Source: Xanthobacteraceae bacterium (GTDB lineage Bacteria; Pseudomonadota; Alphaproteobacteria; Rhizobiales; Xanthobacteraceae). Taken from it: a stretch of 64,000 bases of DNA. Where the stretch lies: positions 62,001 to 126,000 of the forward strand of contig JARLIY010000046.1 of the NCBI GenBank assembly GCA_031291475.1. Direction: 5' to 3'. Position 1 is the first letter of the stretch. Every line of letters begins with the position of its first letter. A program made the position numbers and the translations under genes. The notes beneath the pieces are model-generated. The model searched no databases, was not told the origin of the DNA, and saw nothing but the letters and a program-made list of their open reading frames with translations. Below are positions 54,895-64,000 of the stretch, one piece after another.

Positions 54895-55907
54895 GAGCCA
54901 TGCAGCAAGAGACGGTCCGGGCCGAAGCGATTGAGCTCACCTACCGCGATGCGGTGCGCGAGGCCATTCGCGAGGCGATCAAGCGTGACGACCGCGTTTT
55001 TCTGGTGGGCGAGGATATCGGCCGCTACGGGGGTTCCTATGCCGTGACGAAGGGGTTGCTCGCCGAACTCGGCCCCGAGCGGATTCGCGATGCGCCTCTC
55101 TCCGAGTCGGGATTTACCGGTGCCGGCATCGGCGCGGCGATGGCTGGCATGCGCCCGATCGTTGAATTGATGACGGTGAATTTCAGCCTGCTCGCGCTCG
55201 ATCAGATTCTCAACACCGCGGCGACAGTGCGTCACATGTCGGGAAACCAGTTCGGCGTGCCGCTGGTCATCCGCATGGCGACCGGCGCCGGCCGCCAGGT
55301 TGCCGCTCAGCATTCGCACAGTCTTGAAGGTTGGTATGCACATATTCCCGGAATCAAGGTAGTGGCGCCGGCGACGATCGAGGATGCGCGTGGCATGCTT
55401 TGGACCGCTTTGCAGGACCCCGATCCAGTGCTGATTTTCGAAAACGTCATGCTCTACAACATGACCGGCAAGCTCGCCGCCAACGCCGGGCCGGTCGATA
55501 TCGACCGAGCGGCTGTCCGCCGCCCCGGCCGCGACGTTTCGCTCATCACCTATGGCGGCTCGCTATGGAAGACCATCGAGGCAGCAACGGCGCTTGCCGC
55601 CGAGAGCATCGAGGCGGAGGTGATCGACCTGCGCAGCTTGCGGCCGCTTGATGACGCGACCATCATGACATCAGTCGCCAAAACCCGGCGGGCGGTCATT
55701 GTTGATGAAGGCTGGCGTAGCGGCAGCCTGGCGGCGGAGGTCGGCATGCGCATCGTCGAGCAGGCGTTCTGGGCCCTCGACGCGCCGATCGGTCGCGTCT
55801 GCAGCGAAGAGGTGCCGATTCCCTATCCCAGTCATCTGGAAAAAGCCGCGATCCCGCAAGCGCCCAAGATCGTCGCGGCGGCAAAGGCCGCGCTGGGACG
55901 ATCATAA
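54891..55907 (+). CDS. 2-oxoacid dehydrogenase E1 beta subunit
   Basis: A 338-residue subunit (GTG at 54891 overlapping the E1 alpha stop, or ATG at 54900). It has the transketolase pyrimidine-binding region ([40 protein letters not shown]) and the C-terminal transketolase domain ([17 protein letters not shown]). It completes the heterotetrameric E1. It lies 10 bp before the E2 gene. Confidence 0.92.
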   Translation: MRAMQQETVRAEAIELTYRDAVREAIREAIKRDDRVFLVGEDIGRYGGSYAVTKGLLAELGPERIRDAPLSESGFTGAGIGAAMAGMRPIVELMTVNFSLLALDQILNTAATVRHMSGNQFGVPLVIRMATGAGRQVAAQHSHSLEGWYAHIPGIKVVAPATIEDARGMLWTALQDPDPVLIFENVMLYNMTGKLAANAGPVDIDRAAVRRPGRDVSLITYGGSLWKTIEAATALAAESIEAEVIDLRSLRPLDDATIMTSVAKTRRAVIVDEGWRSGSLAAEVGMRIVEQAFWALDAPIGRVCSEEVPIPYPSHLEKAAIPQAPKIVAAAKAALGRS

Positions 55908-55917
55908 GGGGACGGAC

Positions 55918-57117
55918 GTGGTCGACTTCCGCATGCCCTCCCTTGGCGCCGATATGGAGGCCGGCACGCTGGTGGAATGGCTGGTCAAGCCCGGCGATTG
56001 GGTTAAGCACGGCGATATTGTCGCGGTGGTCGAGACGCAAAAGGGCGCAATCGAGATTGAAACATATCAATCTGGCCAGATCGAAAAGATCCTGGTAGAT
56101 CTCCACAGCAAGGTCCCGGTCGGCACCCCGCTGGCGCAGATTCGAACCGAAGACGAAGCCAAGCCTACCGCGGCGGCGGCCGCTCCGCCGCCGGCAGCGC
56201 CGGCTGTCCCGCTCGCAGCCCCGCCCGTTGTGCGGGCGCCCATTGCGCCGCCATCGCCACCGCCCGTGGTGCCCCGCGCCGCGGCGCGTGCGCCGGTGTC
56301 ACCGGCCGCTCGGCGGCTCGCCGAACAACGCGGCATCAATCTTTCAACGGTAACGGGTAGCGGTCCCGCTGGAGCGATCACCTATGCTGACGTCGAGCGC
56401 CGTCTCGACGAGGCCGTCGCCCCCCCTGAAAAAAAGCGCGCGCTGTGGCTTGATATCGAGGCGATGCGAACGGCCATCGCCGCCGCGATGACGCGATCGA
56501 AACGAGAGATCCCCCATTACTATCTGGAGCATCAGGTCGATGTGACGGCGTGCGAGCAATGGCTGACGCAGAAGAATACAACTCTGCCGCCAGAAAACCG
56601 CCTGTTATTCGGGGTGCTCCCAGTCAAGGCGGCCGCCTTGGCGGCGCGCCGCTTTCCAGCCTTCAATGGGTTCTATCGCGACAACAAATTCGAGCCGGCG
56701 CAGGCGGTGCATGTCGGCGTGGCGATTGCCATTCGCGGCGGCGGCCTGGCGGCGCCGGCGCTGCACGATAGCGATCAGCTACCGCTCGACGAACTGATGA
56801 GCCGTATGCGCGACCTAGTGCAACGCACACGCTCCGGACGCATCCGCAGTTCGGAAATATCCGATCCGACCATCACTGTTTCGAGCCTTGGGGAGCGCGG
56901 TGTCGAAGCGTTGTATGGCATCATTTATCCGCCGCAAGTGGCGATCATCGGCTTCGGCAAGGTAGTGGAACGGCCATGGGTCGTCGACGGCGCCATCGGA
57001 CCGCGGCCGGTCATTACCATCACCCTCTCCGGCGACCATCGGGTCAGCGATGGACATGCCGGCGCGTTATTCTTGGCCGAAATCGGCAAGCTCTTGCAGG
57101 AGCCAAACAAGCTATGA
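55918..57117 (+). CDS. 2-oxoacid dehydrogenase E2 (dihydrolipoamide acyltransferase)
   Basis: A 399-residue E2 starting at GTG (55918) after AAGGGGACGG. Domain order: lipoyl domain (residues 1-75, lipoylated Lys in ETQKGAIE), an Ala/Pro linker, the subunit-binding domain (about 125-165, [15 protein letters not shown]) and the acyltransferase core (about 180-399) with the intact catalytic motif DHRVSDG. There is no E3 gene in the operon, so a dihydrolipoamide dehydrogenase encoded elsewhere is needed. The ACP gene is coupled to it by an ATGA overlap. Confidence 0.92.
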   Translation: MVDFRMPSLGADMEAGTLVEWLVKPGDWVKHGDIVAVVETQKGAIEIETYQSGQIEKILVDLHSKVPVGTPLAQIRTEDEAKPTAAAAAPPPAAPAVPLAAPPVVRAPIAPPSPPPVVPRAAARAPVSPAARRLAEQRGINLSTVTGSGPAGAITYADVERRLDEAVAPPEKKRALWLDIEAMRTAIAAAMTRSKREIPHYYLEHQVDVTACEQWLTQKNTTLPPENRLLFGVLPVKAAALAARRFPAFNGFYRDNKFEPAQAVHVGVAIAIRGGGLAAPALHDSDQLPLDELMSRMRDLVQRTRSGRIRSSEISDPTITVSSLGERGVEALYGIIYPPQVAIIGFGKVVERPWVVDGAIGPRPVITITLSGDHRVSDGHAGALFLAEIGKLLQEPNKL

Positions 57118-57371
57118 ACGAAATCGACATTCGCAAAGTGTTGCAGGAAGAACTCAATAACATCGCGCCAGAAATCGATATGGCGAGTCTCGATCCGGCC
57201 TCCGATCTGCGCGAGGCTCTCGACATCGATTCCATGGACTTCCTGAACTTCGTCACCGCCGTCCATCATCGCCTCAGTCTCGATATCCCCGAGGTCGACT
57301 ATCCGAAACTCGTCACGCTCGACGGGGCAGTCGCCTACATCGAGGCAAAACTCAGAACGAGAAAGACATGA
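57114..57371 (+). CDS. Acyl carrier protein-like protein at the end of the pdh operon
   Basis: An 85-residue acidic four-helix carrier protein. The phosphopantetheine site is Ser in DIDSMDFLNF (residues 38-47). It is translated with E2 through an ATGA overlap, which is unusual, because carrier proteins are not part of known pyruvate dehydrogenase complexes. It may accept the acyl group from the E2 or from the ligase (inference). Nothing suggests a fatty-acid synthase nearby. Confidence 0.88.
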   Translation: MNEIDIRKVLQEELNNIAPEIDMASLDPASDLREALDIDSMDFLNFVTAVHHRLSLDIPEVDYPKLVTLDGAVAYIEAKLRTRKT

Positions 57372-57514
57372 GGTAATCCTGCACAGACATGAGAAGCTCC
57401 CTTCGATAGGCATGAATTCCACGTTGAAACTTAAGGACGACCAGCCGTGTCTTTTTAAGAAGGTTTCTTTTTTAACAAGACTTAACAAGACTAAGGATCT
57501 GCTCGACGTCCGCT

Positions 57515-57528
57515 TTGATCTAAATCAG
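57515..57528. promoter_or_regulatory. FNR/FixK-like half-conserved box upstream of VIT1 gene
   Basis: TTGATCTAAATCAG matches the TTGAT-N4-ATCAA consensus except for the last base. It is 46 bp upstream of a second, perfect box. Both lie in the 328-bp gap 57372-57699, which also holds two tandem TTAACAAGAC units (57472-57491) but no gene. Confidence 0.5.
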
Positions 57529-57560
57529 TTGCCAGTATCGAAAGTTTTCGTGGCGCCGCT

Positions 57561-57574
57561 TTGACAAAGATCAA
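57561..57574. promoter_or_regulatory. FNR/FixK-type box upstream of VIT1 gene
   Basis: TTGACAAAGATCAA is a perfect TTGA-N6-TCAA site, extended into a 10-bp inverted repeat (GCCGCTTTGA and complement, 57555-57580). No T-run follows the hairpin, so an operator fits better than a terminator. It is 126 bp before the VIT1-family start. Confidence 0.68.
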
Positions 57575-57699
57575 AGCGGCTTGGCTCCATGCTCATCCAC
57601 TCTCCAAAAAAGCTATTTGCGCACTGCACAAACCGTCGTGAGAATTAGACACTTTTGTGAAACGCCTCGTACGCGCCAGCAAAGCATCAGAGACAGCGA

Positions 57700-58425
57700 A
57701 TGCAATACGCGCTGGAGCACAGTCACACGCGACAAGCGATCAGAGCGCGCTTGGCGCGCGGACCGCATAGCAATTACCTCCGCGACTGGATTTACGGCGG
57801 AATCGACGGCGCGGTGACGACCTTCGCGATCGTCGCAGGAGTCGCCGGCGCTGACTTGGCGGCGACGGTGGTGCTGGTTCTCGGATTCGCCAATCTCCTC
57901 GCCGACGGCTTTGCCATGGCGGCGTCGAACTACAGCGGCACCAAGGCCGAGCACGACGATTACCAGCGCATTCTCGGCATCGAGCAAAAACACATCGCGC
58001 TGGTGCCGGACGGCGAACGCGAAGAAATCCGGCAGATATTTGCCGCCAAGGGTTTTTCCGGCAACGACCTCGAGCGGATCGTCACCGTGATCACCTCCGA
58101 TCAAGCCCTCTGGGCAAAGACGATGGCCGTCGAGGAATATGGTCTTTCACCAACTCCGCGATCGCCGACCCTGGCCGCGCTCAGCACTTTTACCGCCTTC
58201 ATCATGTGCGGCCTCGTGCCGCTCGTGGTCTATCTTTCGGCGGGCGGGCTTGTTTCGTGCATTGTCGCGGCCGGCGCGACCTTCTTCGGCGTCGGCGCCA
58301 TCAAAAGCCGATGGTCGCCGATGACCTGGTGGAGGTCCGGCCTGGAGACCTTGCTCATCGGCATGAGCGCGGCTGCCGTCGCCTTCGCCGTCGGCTTCGG
58401 CCTCAAGGCCCTGATCTCGGCTTGA
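57700..58425 (+). CDS. VIT1/CCC1-family metal (Fe/Mn) transporter
   Basis: A 241-residue membrane protein with the family motif YGGIDGAVTTFAIVAGVAGA (residues 32-51), a cytoplasmic helical segment (about 80-145) and three C-terminal membrane spans. Eukaryotic members move Fe2+ or Mn2+ into vacuoles; bacterial ones are probably metal exporters. Its stop codon overlaps an FNR/FixK-like box that precedes the nitroreductase gene, while two more boxes precede it. Control by low oxygen would fit iron handling. Confidence 0.9.
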   Translation: MQYALEHSHTRQAIRARLARGPHSNYLRDWIYGGIDGAVTTFAIVAGVAGADLAATVVLVLGFANLLADGFAMAASNYSGTKAEHDDYQRILGIEQKHIALVPDGEREEIRQIFAAKGFSGNDLERIVTVITSDQALWAKTMAVEEYGLSPTPRSPTLAALSTFTAFIMCGLVPLVVYLSAGGLVSCIVAAGATFFGVGAIKSRWSPMTWWRSGLETLLIGMSAAAVAFAVGFGLKALISA

Positions 58426-58435
58426 CCTGGATCAA
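58422..58435. promoter_or_regulatory. FNR/FixK-type box overlapping the VIT1 gene stop, upstream of the nitroreductase gene
   Basis: TTGACCTGGATCAA is a symmetric TTGA-N6-TCAA site whose TGA is also the stop codon of the VIT1-family gene. It is about 93 bp (centre) before the nitroreductase ATG at 58522. Confidence 0.65.
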
Positions 58436-58521
58436 ACCGGTCGCGGCAAGGATGGGCTTCATTCTTGCACGCCGGCAGCCGGCGTTCGCGGCGCGCGAGC
58501 GCGGCCGACGGAGGACACAAC

Positions 58522-59085
58522 ATGGACCTCAAGGAAGCGATCCACTCGCGCCGCTCGGTACGCGCATACACCACCGAGCCGGTCAGCGAAAACGTCATTC
58601 GCGAACTCATCGATGCGGCGGTTCAGGCGCCGAGCGCGGTCAACGCGCAGCCCTGCACGTTTTGCGTCGTCCGCGACAAAGGCGTGCTCGCGAAAATATC
58701 GCGGGAAGCAAAGGCGCATATGGTGAGAACGACGCCGGTCGGGCTTATGTCGCATCATTTCAGCGAGGTATTGAACGATCGAAATTTCGATATTTTCTAT
58801 CACGCACCGGTGCTCGTTCTGATTTCCGCGATAGCGGAGATTCCATGGGCCGTGGAAGACTGCGCGCTTGCCGCGGAAAATCTGATGCTGGCGGCGCGCG
58901 GCGCCGGGCTGGGAACCTGCTGGATCGGATTTTCCCAAGGCTGGCTGGGGACGCCCGAAGGCAAAGCGCTGCTGAAATTGCCGGCGGCGTACAAGCCGGT
59001 TGCCCCGATCATCGTCGGGCATCCGAAATCGTCGCCGGCGCCGGTGCCGAGAAAAGATCCGGAAATCCGCTGGATCAATCCATGA
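58522..59085 (+). CDS. Nitroreductase family FMN oxidoreductase
   Basis: A 187-residue protein of the nitroreductase fold. The FMN-binding segments IHSRRSVRAYTTEPV (residues 6-20), APSAVNAQP and the C-terminal GLGTCWIGF are present. It would reduce nitro groups, quinones or other acceptors with NAD(P)H. I use the ATG at 58522 after GGAGG; the frame opens earlier at 58465. It lies between the VIT1 and flavin reductase genes and probably shares low-oxygen control. Confidence 0.9.
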   Translation: MDLKEAIHSRRSVRAYTTEPVSENVIRELIDAAVQAPSAVNAQPCTFCVVRDKGVLAKISREAKAHMVRTTPVGLMSHHFSEVLNDRNFDIFYHAPVLVLISAIAEIPWAVEDCALAAENLMLAARGAGLGTCWIGFSQGWLGTPEGKALLKLPAAYKPVAPIIVGHPKSSPAPVPRKDPEIRWINP

Positions 59086-59137
59086 GCCTGTGCGTCGGAG
59101 ATAGCAGCCGACGCGGAGCCGGGTCACAGGACGGTCC

Positions 59138-59668
59138 ATGAAAAACCTGCCCCTATTGAAGGTCTACCAATTCCTTGAGCCGGGGCCGGTGGTGCTACTG
59201 ACGACCGCCCGCAAAGGGCGCGCCAATGTCATGGCCATGTCGTGGCACATGATGATCGAATTCGAGCCGCCACAGGTGGCCTGCGTTGTCAGCAATGCGA
59301 ATTACAGCTTCAACGCGCTCCGCGCCACCGGTGAGTGCGTCATCGCCATTCCGGCGCGGAAGCTGGCGGCAAAGGTGGTAAAGATCGGCGAGTCATCGGG
59401 TCGCGACATCGACAAATTCGCCGCCTTCGGCCTGACCGCGACACCAGCCGCGCGGATCGCCCCGCCGCTCGTGGCCGATTGCTTTGCCAATCTGGAATGC
59501 AAGGTCACCGACACGCGCTTCGTCAACAAATACAATCTTTTCATTCTCCAGGTACTCAAGGCCTGGGTCCATCCGGCGCAGAGACTTCCGCAGACCATTC
59601 ACCACCGCGGATATGGAACATTCGTCGTCGACGGCGCGACGATCAAACTGAAATCGCGAATTCACTGA
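59138..59668 (+). CDS. Flavin reductase family protein
   Basis: A 176-residue protein of the flavin reductase-like split-barrel fold, with VVLLTTARKGRANVMAMSWH near the N-terminus and ECVIAIPARKLAAKV in the middle. Members reduce or bind FMN for partner oxygenases or act as flavoredoxins. It lies 52 bp after the nitroreductase gene on the same strand and converges with the ABC permease gene (9 bp between stop codons). Confidence 0.88.
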   Translation: MKNLPLLKVYQFLEPGPVVLLTTARKGRANVMAMSWHMMIEFEPPQVACVVSNANYSFNALRATGECVIAIPARKLAAKVVKIGESSGRDIDKFAAFGLTATPAARIAPPLVADCFANLECKVTDTRFVNKYNLFILQVLKAWVHPAQRLPQTIHHRGYGTFVVDGATIKLKSRIH

Positions 59669-59677
59669 TCCGCGCGC

Positions 59678-60805
59678 CTACAGCGCTTGCGTGGCAGTCG
59701 TAGACCGGAAGCGCAGGATGGCCGCCAGGAAGAACAAGCCGCCGACCCCGCCGACGATGAGGAATTGCGGCCAGACTACGTCGAAGCCGGCGCCGCGATA
59801 AAGGATCGACTGCGCGAAAGCCACGAAATGCGTGGACGGCGAAGCTTCCATCGCGGTCGCTAGCCAAGGCGGCATGCTTTCCAGCGGTGTATTGCTACCG
59901 GAGAGCATGTTCATCGGCATGTAGATCAATAAATATAGCAGGCCGAGTTGCGGCATCGAGCGGGCGACAGTGCCGATGAAGAGTCCGATACCGCAGGCGA
60001 AGAACAGATAAATAACGACGCCAAGCATGAACAAGGGGATCGAGCCGGCTATCGGCACGCCAAGCAAGGTGCGAACGACGAAATAGAGCGACAAAACTAC
60101 CGCGATAGTGATCACCAATCCGTTCGCCCACACCTTGGACATTGCAATCTCAAAGGGCGTGAGCGGCATCACCAGCAGATGATCCATGGTGCCGTGTTCG
60201 CGCTCGCGCACAATCGCTGCGCCGGCAAGAATGATGGCCAGCATGCTGACGCTGTTGATAATGCCCATAACGCCGGTGAACCAGGCGGTCGTGAGATTCG
60301 GATTGTAAAGGATGCGAACGTCAAGATTGACGGGAGACAAAGGCGCGCCCTCGGCACGCGAGACGAAGTCGTGTATTTCCGTCGAGATGATTTGTTGCGC
60401 ATAGTCCGCGCCGAGTCCTCCCTGCACCATCATGGTGGCATCGACATTGAGCTGAATGGCGGGATCTCGCCCGCCCAGAACGTCCCGTTCGAAGTTCGGC
60501 GGAATGTCGATCACGAAGGTGTATTTGCCCAAATTCATCAGCGGCACGATGTCGCGCTCGGCGACCGGCCGCGGCACATGGAAATATGGCGGCAAAAACG
60601 CGCTCGTAATCCGCCGCGATAATTCCGAGTGGTCCTCGTCGACCACGCCGATCGAGGCATTGTGCACCTCCTGCGAATAGCTGCGCGCCTGCGCCATGAT
60701 TTGCAGCGAGAATGCATAGACGACGAACGCCAGCAGCACGTAATCGCGAAAGAAACTGCGCAGCTCCTTGGTCCCCAGCCAGAAGATATTTTGGATCGTA
60801 TGCAT
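59678..60805 (-). CDS. ABC-2 type transporter permease (YhhJ-like)
   Basis: A 375-residue ABC-2 permease: one N-terminal membrane helix (about residues 20-40), a large extracytoplasmic domain (about 45-170) and five or six C-terminal membrane spans with the family motif REREHGTMDHLLVMPLTPFEI. It matches YhhJ, the partner of the RbbA-type fusion. It is 10 bp downstream of that gene and forms the exporter with it. Confidence 0.9.
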   Translation of the reverse strand: MHTIQNIFWLGTKELRSFFRDYVLLAFVVYAFSLQIMAQARSYSQEVHNASIGVVDEDHSELSRRITSAFLPPYFHVPRPVAERDIVPLMNLGKYTFVIDIPPNFERDVLGGRDPAIQLNVDATMMVQGGLGADYAQQIISTEIHDFVSRAEGAPLSPVNLDVRILYNPNLTTAWFTGVMGIINSVSMLAIILAGAAIVREREHGTMDHLLVMPLTPFEIAMSKVWANGLVITIAVVLSLYFVVRTLLGVPIAGSIPLFMLGVVIYLFFACGIGLFIGTVARSMPQLGLLYLLIYMPMNMLSGSNTPLESMPPWLATAMEASPSTHFVAFAQSILYRGAGFDVVWPQFLIVGGVGGLFFLAAILRFRSTTATQAL

Positions 60806-60815
60806 CGGCCGCCTG

Positions 60816-63539
60816 CTAGCGTTCCTGCTTGCGCAACAGCAAAAGGCTGATCAGCGTCAGCGCGGGAATGAAGAGGGCGAGTTCGGCAATTCGCCCGGCG
60901 AGGTCGGCAAAGTCGAGGCCTTTGGTGAAAGTACCGGTGCTGATCGGAATGAAATAAGTCATCGGGAAGGCCCGTCCCATGACTTGCGCTACTCCCGACA
61001 GCGAAGAGACCGGAACCATCATGCCGGAAAATTGTGAAGCGGGCAGGAACGTCAAGATCGCCGTGCCGAACAGCGCCGCAATCTGCGTGCTGGCGAATGA
61101 CGAGATCACCATCCCGTATGCGGTCGTCGTCGTGACATAGATGAGCACACCGACGAGTAGCGCCAGAAAACTTCCCTTCAACGGCACCTGAAAAACAAAA
61201 ATCGCCATGAGAAACATCAGCGAAAAATTCGCCATGGCGACGCCGATATAGGGAAGCTGCTTGCCGAGCAGGAATTCGAGCCTGGTCACCGGCGTGACGT
61301 AAAGGTTGATGATCGAGCCGAGCTCCTTTTCGCGCACGACGGCAAGCGCCATAAGGATCGCCGGAAACAGTGCAAGCAGCATCGAGAGGCTCGTCGGCAC
61401 CATCGCATAGACGCTCTCGAAATCCTGGTTGTATTTGAAACGCAGCTCGATCCTGGCCGTCGGCCGCGGCTGTGGCAGTGTGGTTTTCACCGCCGGATCC
61501 GCCAGATAGAGCTGATGCATGGCCTGCAGATAGCCGCGAATCGTGTCGCCGCGGAACGGCATGGCCCCGTCGACCCAGGCGCCGACCCAGGCCGGCCGGC
61601 CACGCTCGAGATCGCGGCCGAACCCGGGCGGAATCTCGATTGCGGCCCTGATCGCACCGCTTTGCATGCGCTTCTGCAGATCGGCGTAGTCGGCAAGCGG
61701 CGGCTGCTCAATGAAATAGGTCGAACCGCGCAACTCCTCGAGATAGGCGCGGCTCTCATGGCTGTGATCGTGATCGAGCACAGCGAAGGTCAAATTGTTG
61801 ACGTCCGTCGAAATTCCGAAGCCGAAGACCAGCATCAGGAAGACCGTACCGAACATGGCGAATGCCAGACGGATGGGATCGCGCAGAAGCTCGATGACCT
61901 CGCGGATGGTGTAGGCGAGGAGACGTTGCGGGCTGAACAGCGGCTGCGGCCTTTGCGGCCGCGCCGGCGATTGATCGCTGATGGGTTCGGCGCCGGTCGC
62001 GGACGTCGATGCCGGCGCTCCCGTCGCCTCTTCGAGATAACTGATAAAGGCATCCTCCAGCGTTGAAGCTCCTCGAGCCTTGGTGAGATTTGCCGGCGTA
62101 TCGGTCGCCAGCACGCGCCCGGAATCCATGAGCGATATGCGGTCGCAGCGCTCGGCCTCGTTCATGAAGTGGGTGGAGACGAAAATGGTCACGCCCTTGT
62201 TGCGGGAAAGATAGATCAACAGTTCCCAGAACCGGTCGCGCGCCAGTGGATCGACGCCGGAGGTCGGTTCGTCGAGGATGAGCATCTCCGGCTCGTGCAC
62301 GATGGCGACGGCGAGCGACAGCCGCTGACGAATGCCCAACGGCAAATCCGCAGCGCGTTGATCGAAATAGTCGGCAAGGCCGCACTGCTCTTTGAGTTGA
62401 TCAAGACGGACCCGCGCCTTGGCCGCAGGCAAATGAAAAAGCCGGGCGTACAGCTCGAGATTCTGGCGGACCGTTAGCTCGGTATAGAGCGAGAACGACT
62501 GCGACATATATCCGACGCGCCGGCGCGAATTCATGTCGCCGGCCTCGACGGGTTTGCCGAACAGCAGTGCCTCGCCTTCGCTCGGTGCCAGCAGGCCGGT
62601 CAGCATTTTCATCGTCGTGGTCTTGCCGCAGCCGTTCGAGCCGACGAAGCCGAAGATTTCGCCGCGCTCGATAGTGAAACTCACCCGATCGACCGCGGTG
62701 AAATCGCCGAACCGGCAGGTCAGATCGCGGGCCGTGATCACCGGCTCGGCGTCCAGGATACGGTGCGGCGGTACTTCGAGCCGTTTGTGTCCGGCGCGGA
62801 TTTCTTCCGGCAGGAGCGCGATGAACGCATCCTCGACGGTCTTCGCGCCGGTCTGCGCCTTGAGTTCCACCGGCGAGCCCGCGGCTAGAATTTTTCCGTC
62901 GTTCATGGCGATCAGCAAGTCAAACCGCTCGGCTTCTTCCATATAGGCGGTGGCGACGACCACGCTCATGCCGGAGCGGCGCGAACGCATGCGGTCGATC
63001 AATTCCCAGAATTGACGGCGGGAGAGCGGATCGACGCCGGTCGTGGGCTCGTCGAGAATCAGCAGATCGGGATCGTGGATGAGCGAGCAGCAAAGCCCGA
63101 GTTTTTGCCGCATGCCACCCGAGAGCTTCTTCGCCGGTCGGTCGGCGAACGGCGCCAGCCCGGTGCTATCCAGGAGTTCCGCTATCCGCCATTTCCGCTC
63201 AGCCCGTGACTGCCCGAACACACGGCCGAAAAATTCGATGTTCTCGCGGATGCTAAGGTCCGGATAGAGATTCTTTCCCAGCCCCTGCGGCATATAAGCG
63301 ATGCGCGGGCAAACGGCGGCGCGGTGCGCGGCTTCGGCCATGTCGCCGCCGAGGACGAACACATCGCCGGATTGAACCTGCCGGGCCCCTGCGATGATGC
63401 TCAAGAGCGACGATTTGCCGACACCGTCCGGACCGATCAGCCCGACCATCAGGCCGGCCGGCAAGGCAATGCTAACGTCGTCGAGCGCAGTGACACGGCC
63501 GTAACGCTGAATGATGTTTTCGAGGCGAGCGACGGGCAT
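60816..63539 (-). CDS. RbbA-type ABC transporter: two ATPase domains fused to a permease
   Basis: A 907-residue fusion. ATPase domain 1 (about residues 5-235) has Walker [10 protein letters not shown] and signature [10 protein letters not shown]. ATPase domain 2 (about 268-500) has Walker [10 protein letters not shown] and signature [10 protein letters not shown], a form usual for this family. An ABC-2 permease domain follows (about 540-907). It matches RbbA/YhiH, once called a ribosome-associated ATPase but more likely part of a drug or lipid exporter. It lies between the HlyD-like adaptor gene (12 bp) and the YhhJ-like permease gene. Confidence 0.92.
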   Translation of the reverse strand: MPVARLENIIQRYGRVTALDDVSIALPAGLMVGLIGPDGVGKSSLLSIIAGARQVQSGDVFVLGGDMAEAAHRAAVCPRIAYMPQGLGKNLYPDLSIRENIEFFGRVFGQSRAERKWRIAELLDSTGLAPFADRPAKKLSGGMRQKLGLCCSLIHDPDLLILDEPTTGVDPLSRRQFWELIDRMRSRRSGMSVVVATAYMEEAERFDLLIAMNDGKILAAGSPVELKAQTGAKTVEDAFIALLPEEIRAGHKRLEVPPHRILDAEPVITARDLTCRFGDFTAVDRVSFTIERGEIFGFVGSNGCGKTTTMKMLTGLLAPSEGEALLFGKPVEAGDMNSRRRVGYMSQSFSLYTELTVRQNLELYARLFHLPAAKARVRLDQLKEQCGLADYFDQRAADLPLGIRQRLSLAVAIVHEPEMLILDEPTSGVDPLARDRFWELLIYLSRNKGVTIFVSTHFMNEAERCDRISLMDSGRVLATDTPANLTKARGASTLEDAFISYLEEATGAPASTSATGAEPISDQSPARPQRPQPLFSPQRLLAYTIREVIELLRDPIRLAFAMFGTVFLMLVFGFGISTDVNNLTFAVLDHDHSHESRAYLEELRGSTYFIEQPPLADYADLQKRMQSGAIRAAIEIPPGFGRDLERGRPAWVGAWVDGAMPFRGDTIRGYLQAMHQLYLADPAVKTTLPQPRPTARIELRFKYNQDFESVYAMVPTSLSMLLALFPAILMALAVVREKELGSIINLYVTPVTRLEFLLGKQLPYIGVAMANFSLMFLMAIFVFQVPLKGSFLALLVGVLIYVTTTTAYGMVISSFASTQIAALFGTAILTFLPASQFSGMMVPVSSLSGVAQVMGRAFPMTYFIPISTGTFTKGLDFADLAGRIAELALFIPALTLISLLLLRKQER

Positions 63540-63551
63540 GAACCGCCCCGC

Positions 63552-64000
63552 TCATTGTGCGGCGGCAGCGGCTTGCAGCCAGTCCGGCCACTTCGCGGCA
63601 GCATCGGCCAAGATGTAAGAAACGCCCGGCAGCCCGCTGCTGACGGCATCTACGCGCCCGCGCAGCCAATCGGGATCGATCCGCACGCGAACGCGAAACA
63701 TCAGCTTGTCGCGCTCGGTTTGGGTCTCGACCGTCTTCGGCGTGAACTGGGCCTGCGTGGCGATGAACATCACTTTGGCCGGGATCGCCACTTTCGGATA
63801 GGCGTCGACTACGATGCGGGCGTCGGCGCCATATCGCACCTTTCCCGCCTGCTCGGTCGGCAAATAGAGGTCCATGTAGACATAAGAGGTATTGAGCATC
63901 GCGAAGACATGGCCGCCCGCGGGCAGCACTTCGCCGACATTGGCAATCCGATACTGGATGCGGCCGTCGACCGGCGCGACCAAGGTGTCGTCGTTGATCT
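63552..64000 (-). CDS. HlyD-family membrane fusion protein (YhiI-like), partial
   Basis: The C-terminal 148 or so residues of an adaptor protein. The frame stays open to the window end, so the N-terminal anchor and coiled coil are outside. The segment VAPVDGRIQYRIANVGEVL and the following beta-barrel region are typical of HlyD/EmrA-type proteins. It is the first gene (in the window) of the minus-strand exporter operon HlyD - RbbA - YhhJ. Confidence 0.88.
   Translation of the reverse strand, partial: INDDTLVAPVDGRIQYRIANVGEVLPAGGHVFAMLNTSYVYMDLYLPTEQAGKVRYGADARIVVDAYPKVAIPAKVMFIATQAQFTPKTVETQTERDKLMFRVRVRIDPDWLRGRVDAVSSGLPGVSYILADAAAKWPDWLQAAAAAQ

Noticed and set aside
62280-62380. LPLG instead of LSGG in the second ATPase domain of the RbbA-type fusion
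   Set aside because: This form is usual for the second domain of this family, so it is not a novelty.

Overview
The window is high-GC DNA that looks like a Hyphomicrobiales alphaproteobacterium of the Bradyrhizobium/Rhodopseudomonas/Xanthobacteraceae kind. The evidence is the chromosomal block rppH - divergent deacetylase - ctpA - envC-like - rlmH - rsfS - nadD - proA - proB, hopanoid (hpn) genes, many acyl-CoA and Liv-type ABC transporter genes, rhizobial-style palindromic intergenic repeats and FNR/FixK-type TTGA-N6-TCAA boxes. No phage, IS element, CRISPR array or rRNA was seen; there is one tRNA (Thr, CGT).

Layout. (1) 0-11.2 kb: housekeeping block, nearly all on the minus strand (RNA decapping, C-terminal protease, envelope amidase activator, rRNA methylation, ribosome silencing, NAD and proline synthesis, a Crp/Fnr regulator). 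(2) 11.4-18.7 kb: a tight seven-gene minus-strand operon with three tandem zinc-site MetE-like methyltransferases followed by an SDR, a MaoC hydratase, an acyl-CoA dehydrogenase and a 3-hydroxyisobutyrate-dehydrogenase-like enzyme. (3) 19-25.6 kb: a benzoate-type CoA ligase, a fourth MetE-like gene, an M24 peptidase-fold protein and an aldehyde dehydrogenase. (4) 25.7-34.3 kb: hopanoid side-chain genes hpnG, hpnA, hpnK, hpnJ (frameshifted), hpnI and hpnB, with an AI-2E-type permease and an unknown gene among them. (5) 34.4-42.8 kb: a minus-strand catabolic cluster with a complete Liv-type ABC importer, an isocitrate-lyase-fold enzyme, a dihydropyrimidinase-like amidohydrolase and a fifth MetE-like gene. 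(6) 42.9-46.5 kb: leuCD, then remnants: a short carboxymuconolactone-decarboxylase-like fragment, an E2 catalytic domain lacking its active-site Asp, and a YbaK gene broken by an in-frame stop.

(7) 46.5-59.7 kb is the most interesting part. FNR/FixK-like boxes precede cstA, the acs-pdhABC-acp operon, the VIT1 gene and the nitroreductase gene, which suggests low-oxygen control of pyruvate/acetate and redox functions. Between cstA and the pdh operon lie two paralogous small proteins and two ArsA/GET3-family ATPases. ATPase A lacks the signature lysine of the deviant P-loop but keeps the switch-I Asp. ATPase B has the lysine but carries Asn at the switch-I Asp, like the D57N trap mutant of yeast Get3. 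The two look built to work only as a heterodimer with one composite active site. (8) 59.7-64 kb: a minus-strand RbbA-type ABC exporter (permease, double-ATPase fusion, HlyD adaptor) that runs off the end of the window.

How the parts may work together (inference): the cstA, pdh/acs and VIT1/nitroreductase/flavin reductase units form a candidate FNR/FixK regulon for pyruvate and acetate handling, with the ArsA-like pair plus small proteins as an undescribed accessory module. The MetE-like families sit in CoA-thioester catabolic operons rather than with methionine genes, so they may be alkyl/methyl transferases of unknown catabolic pathways.
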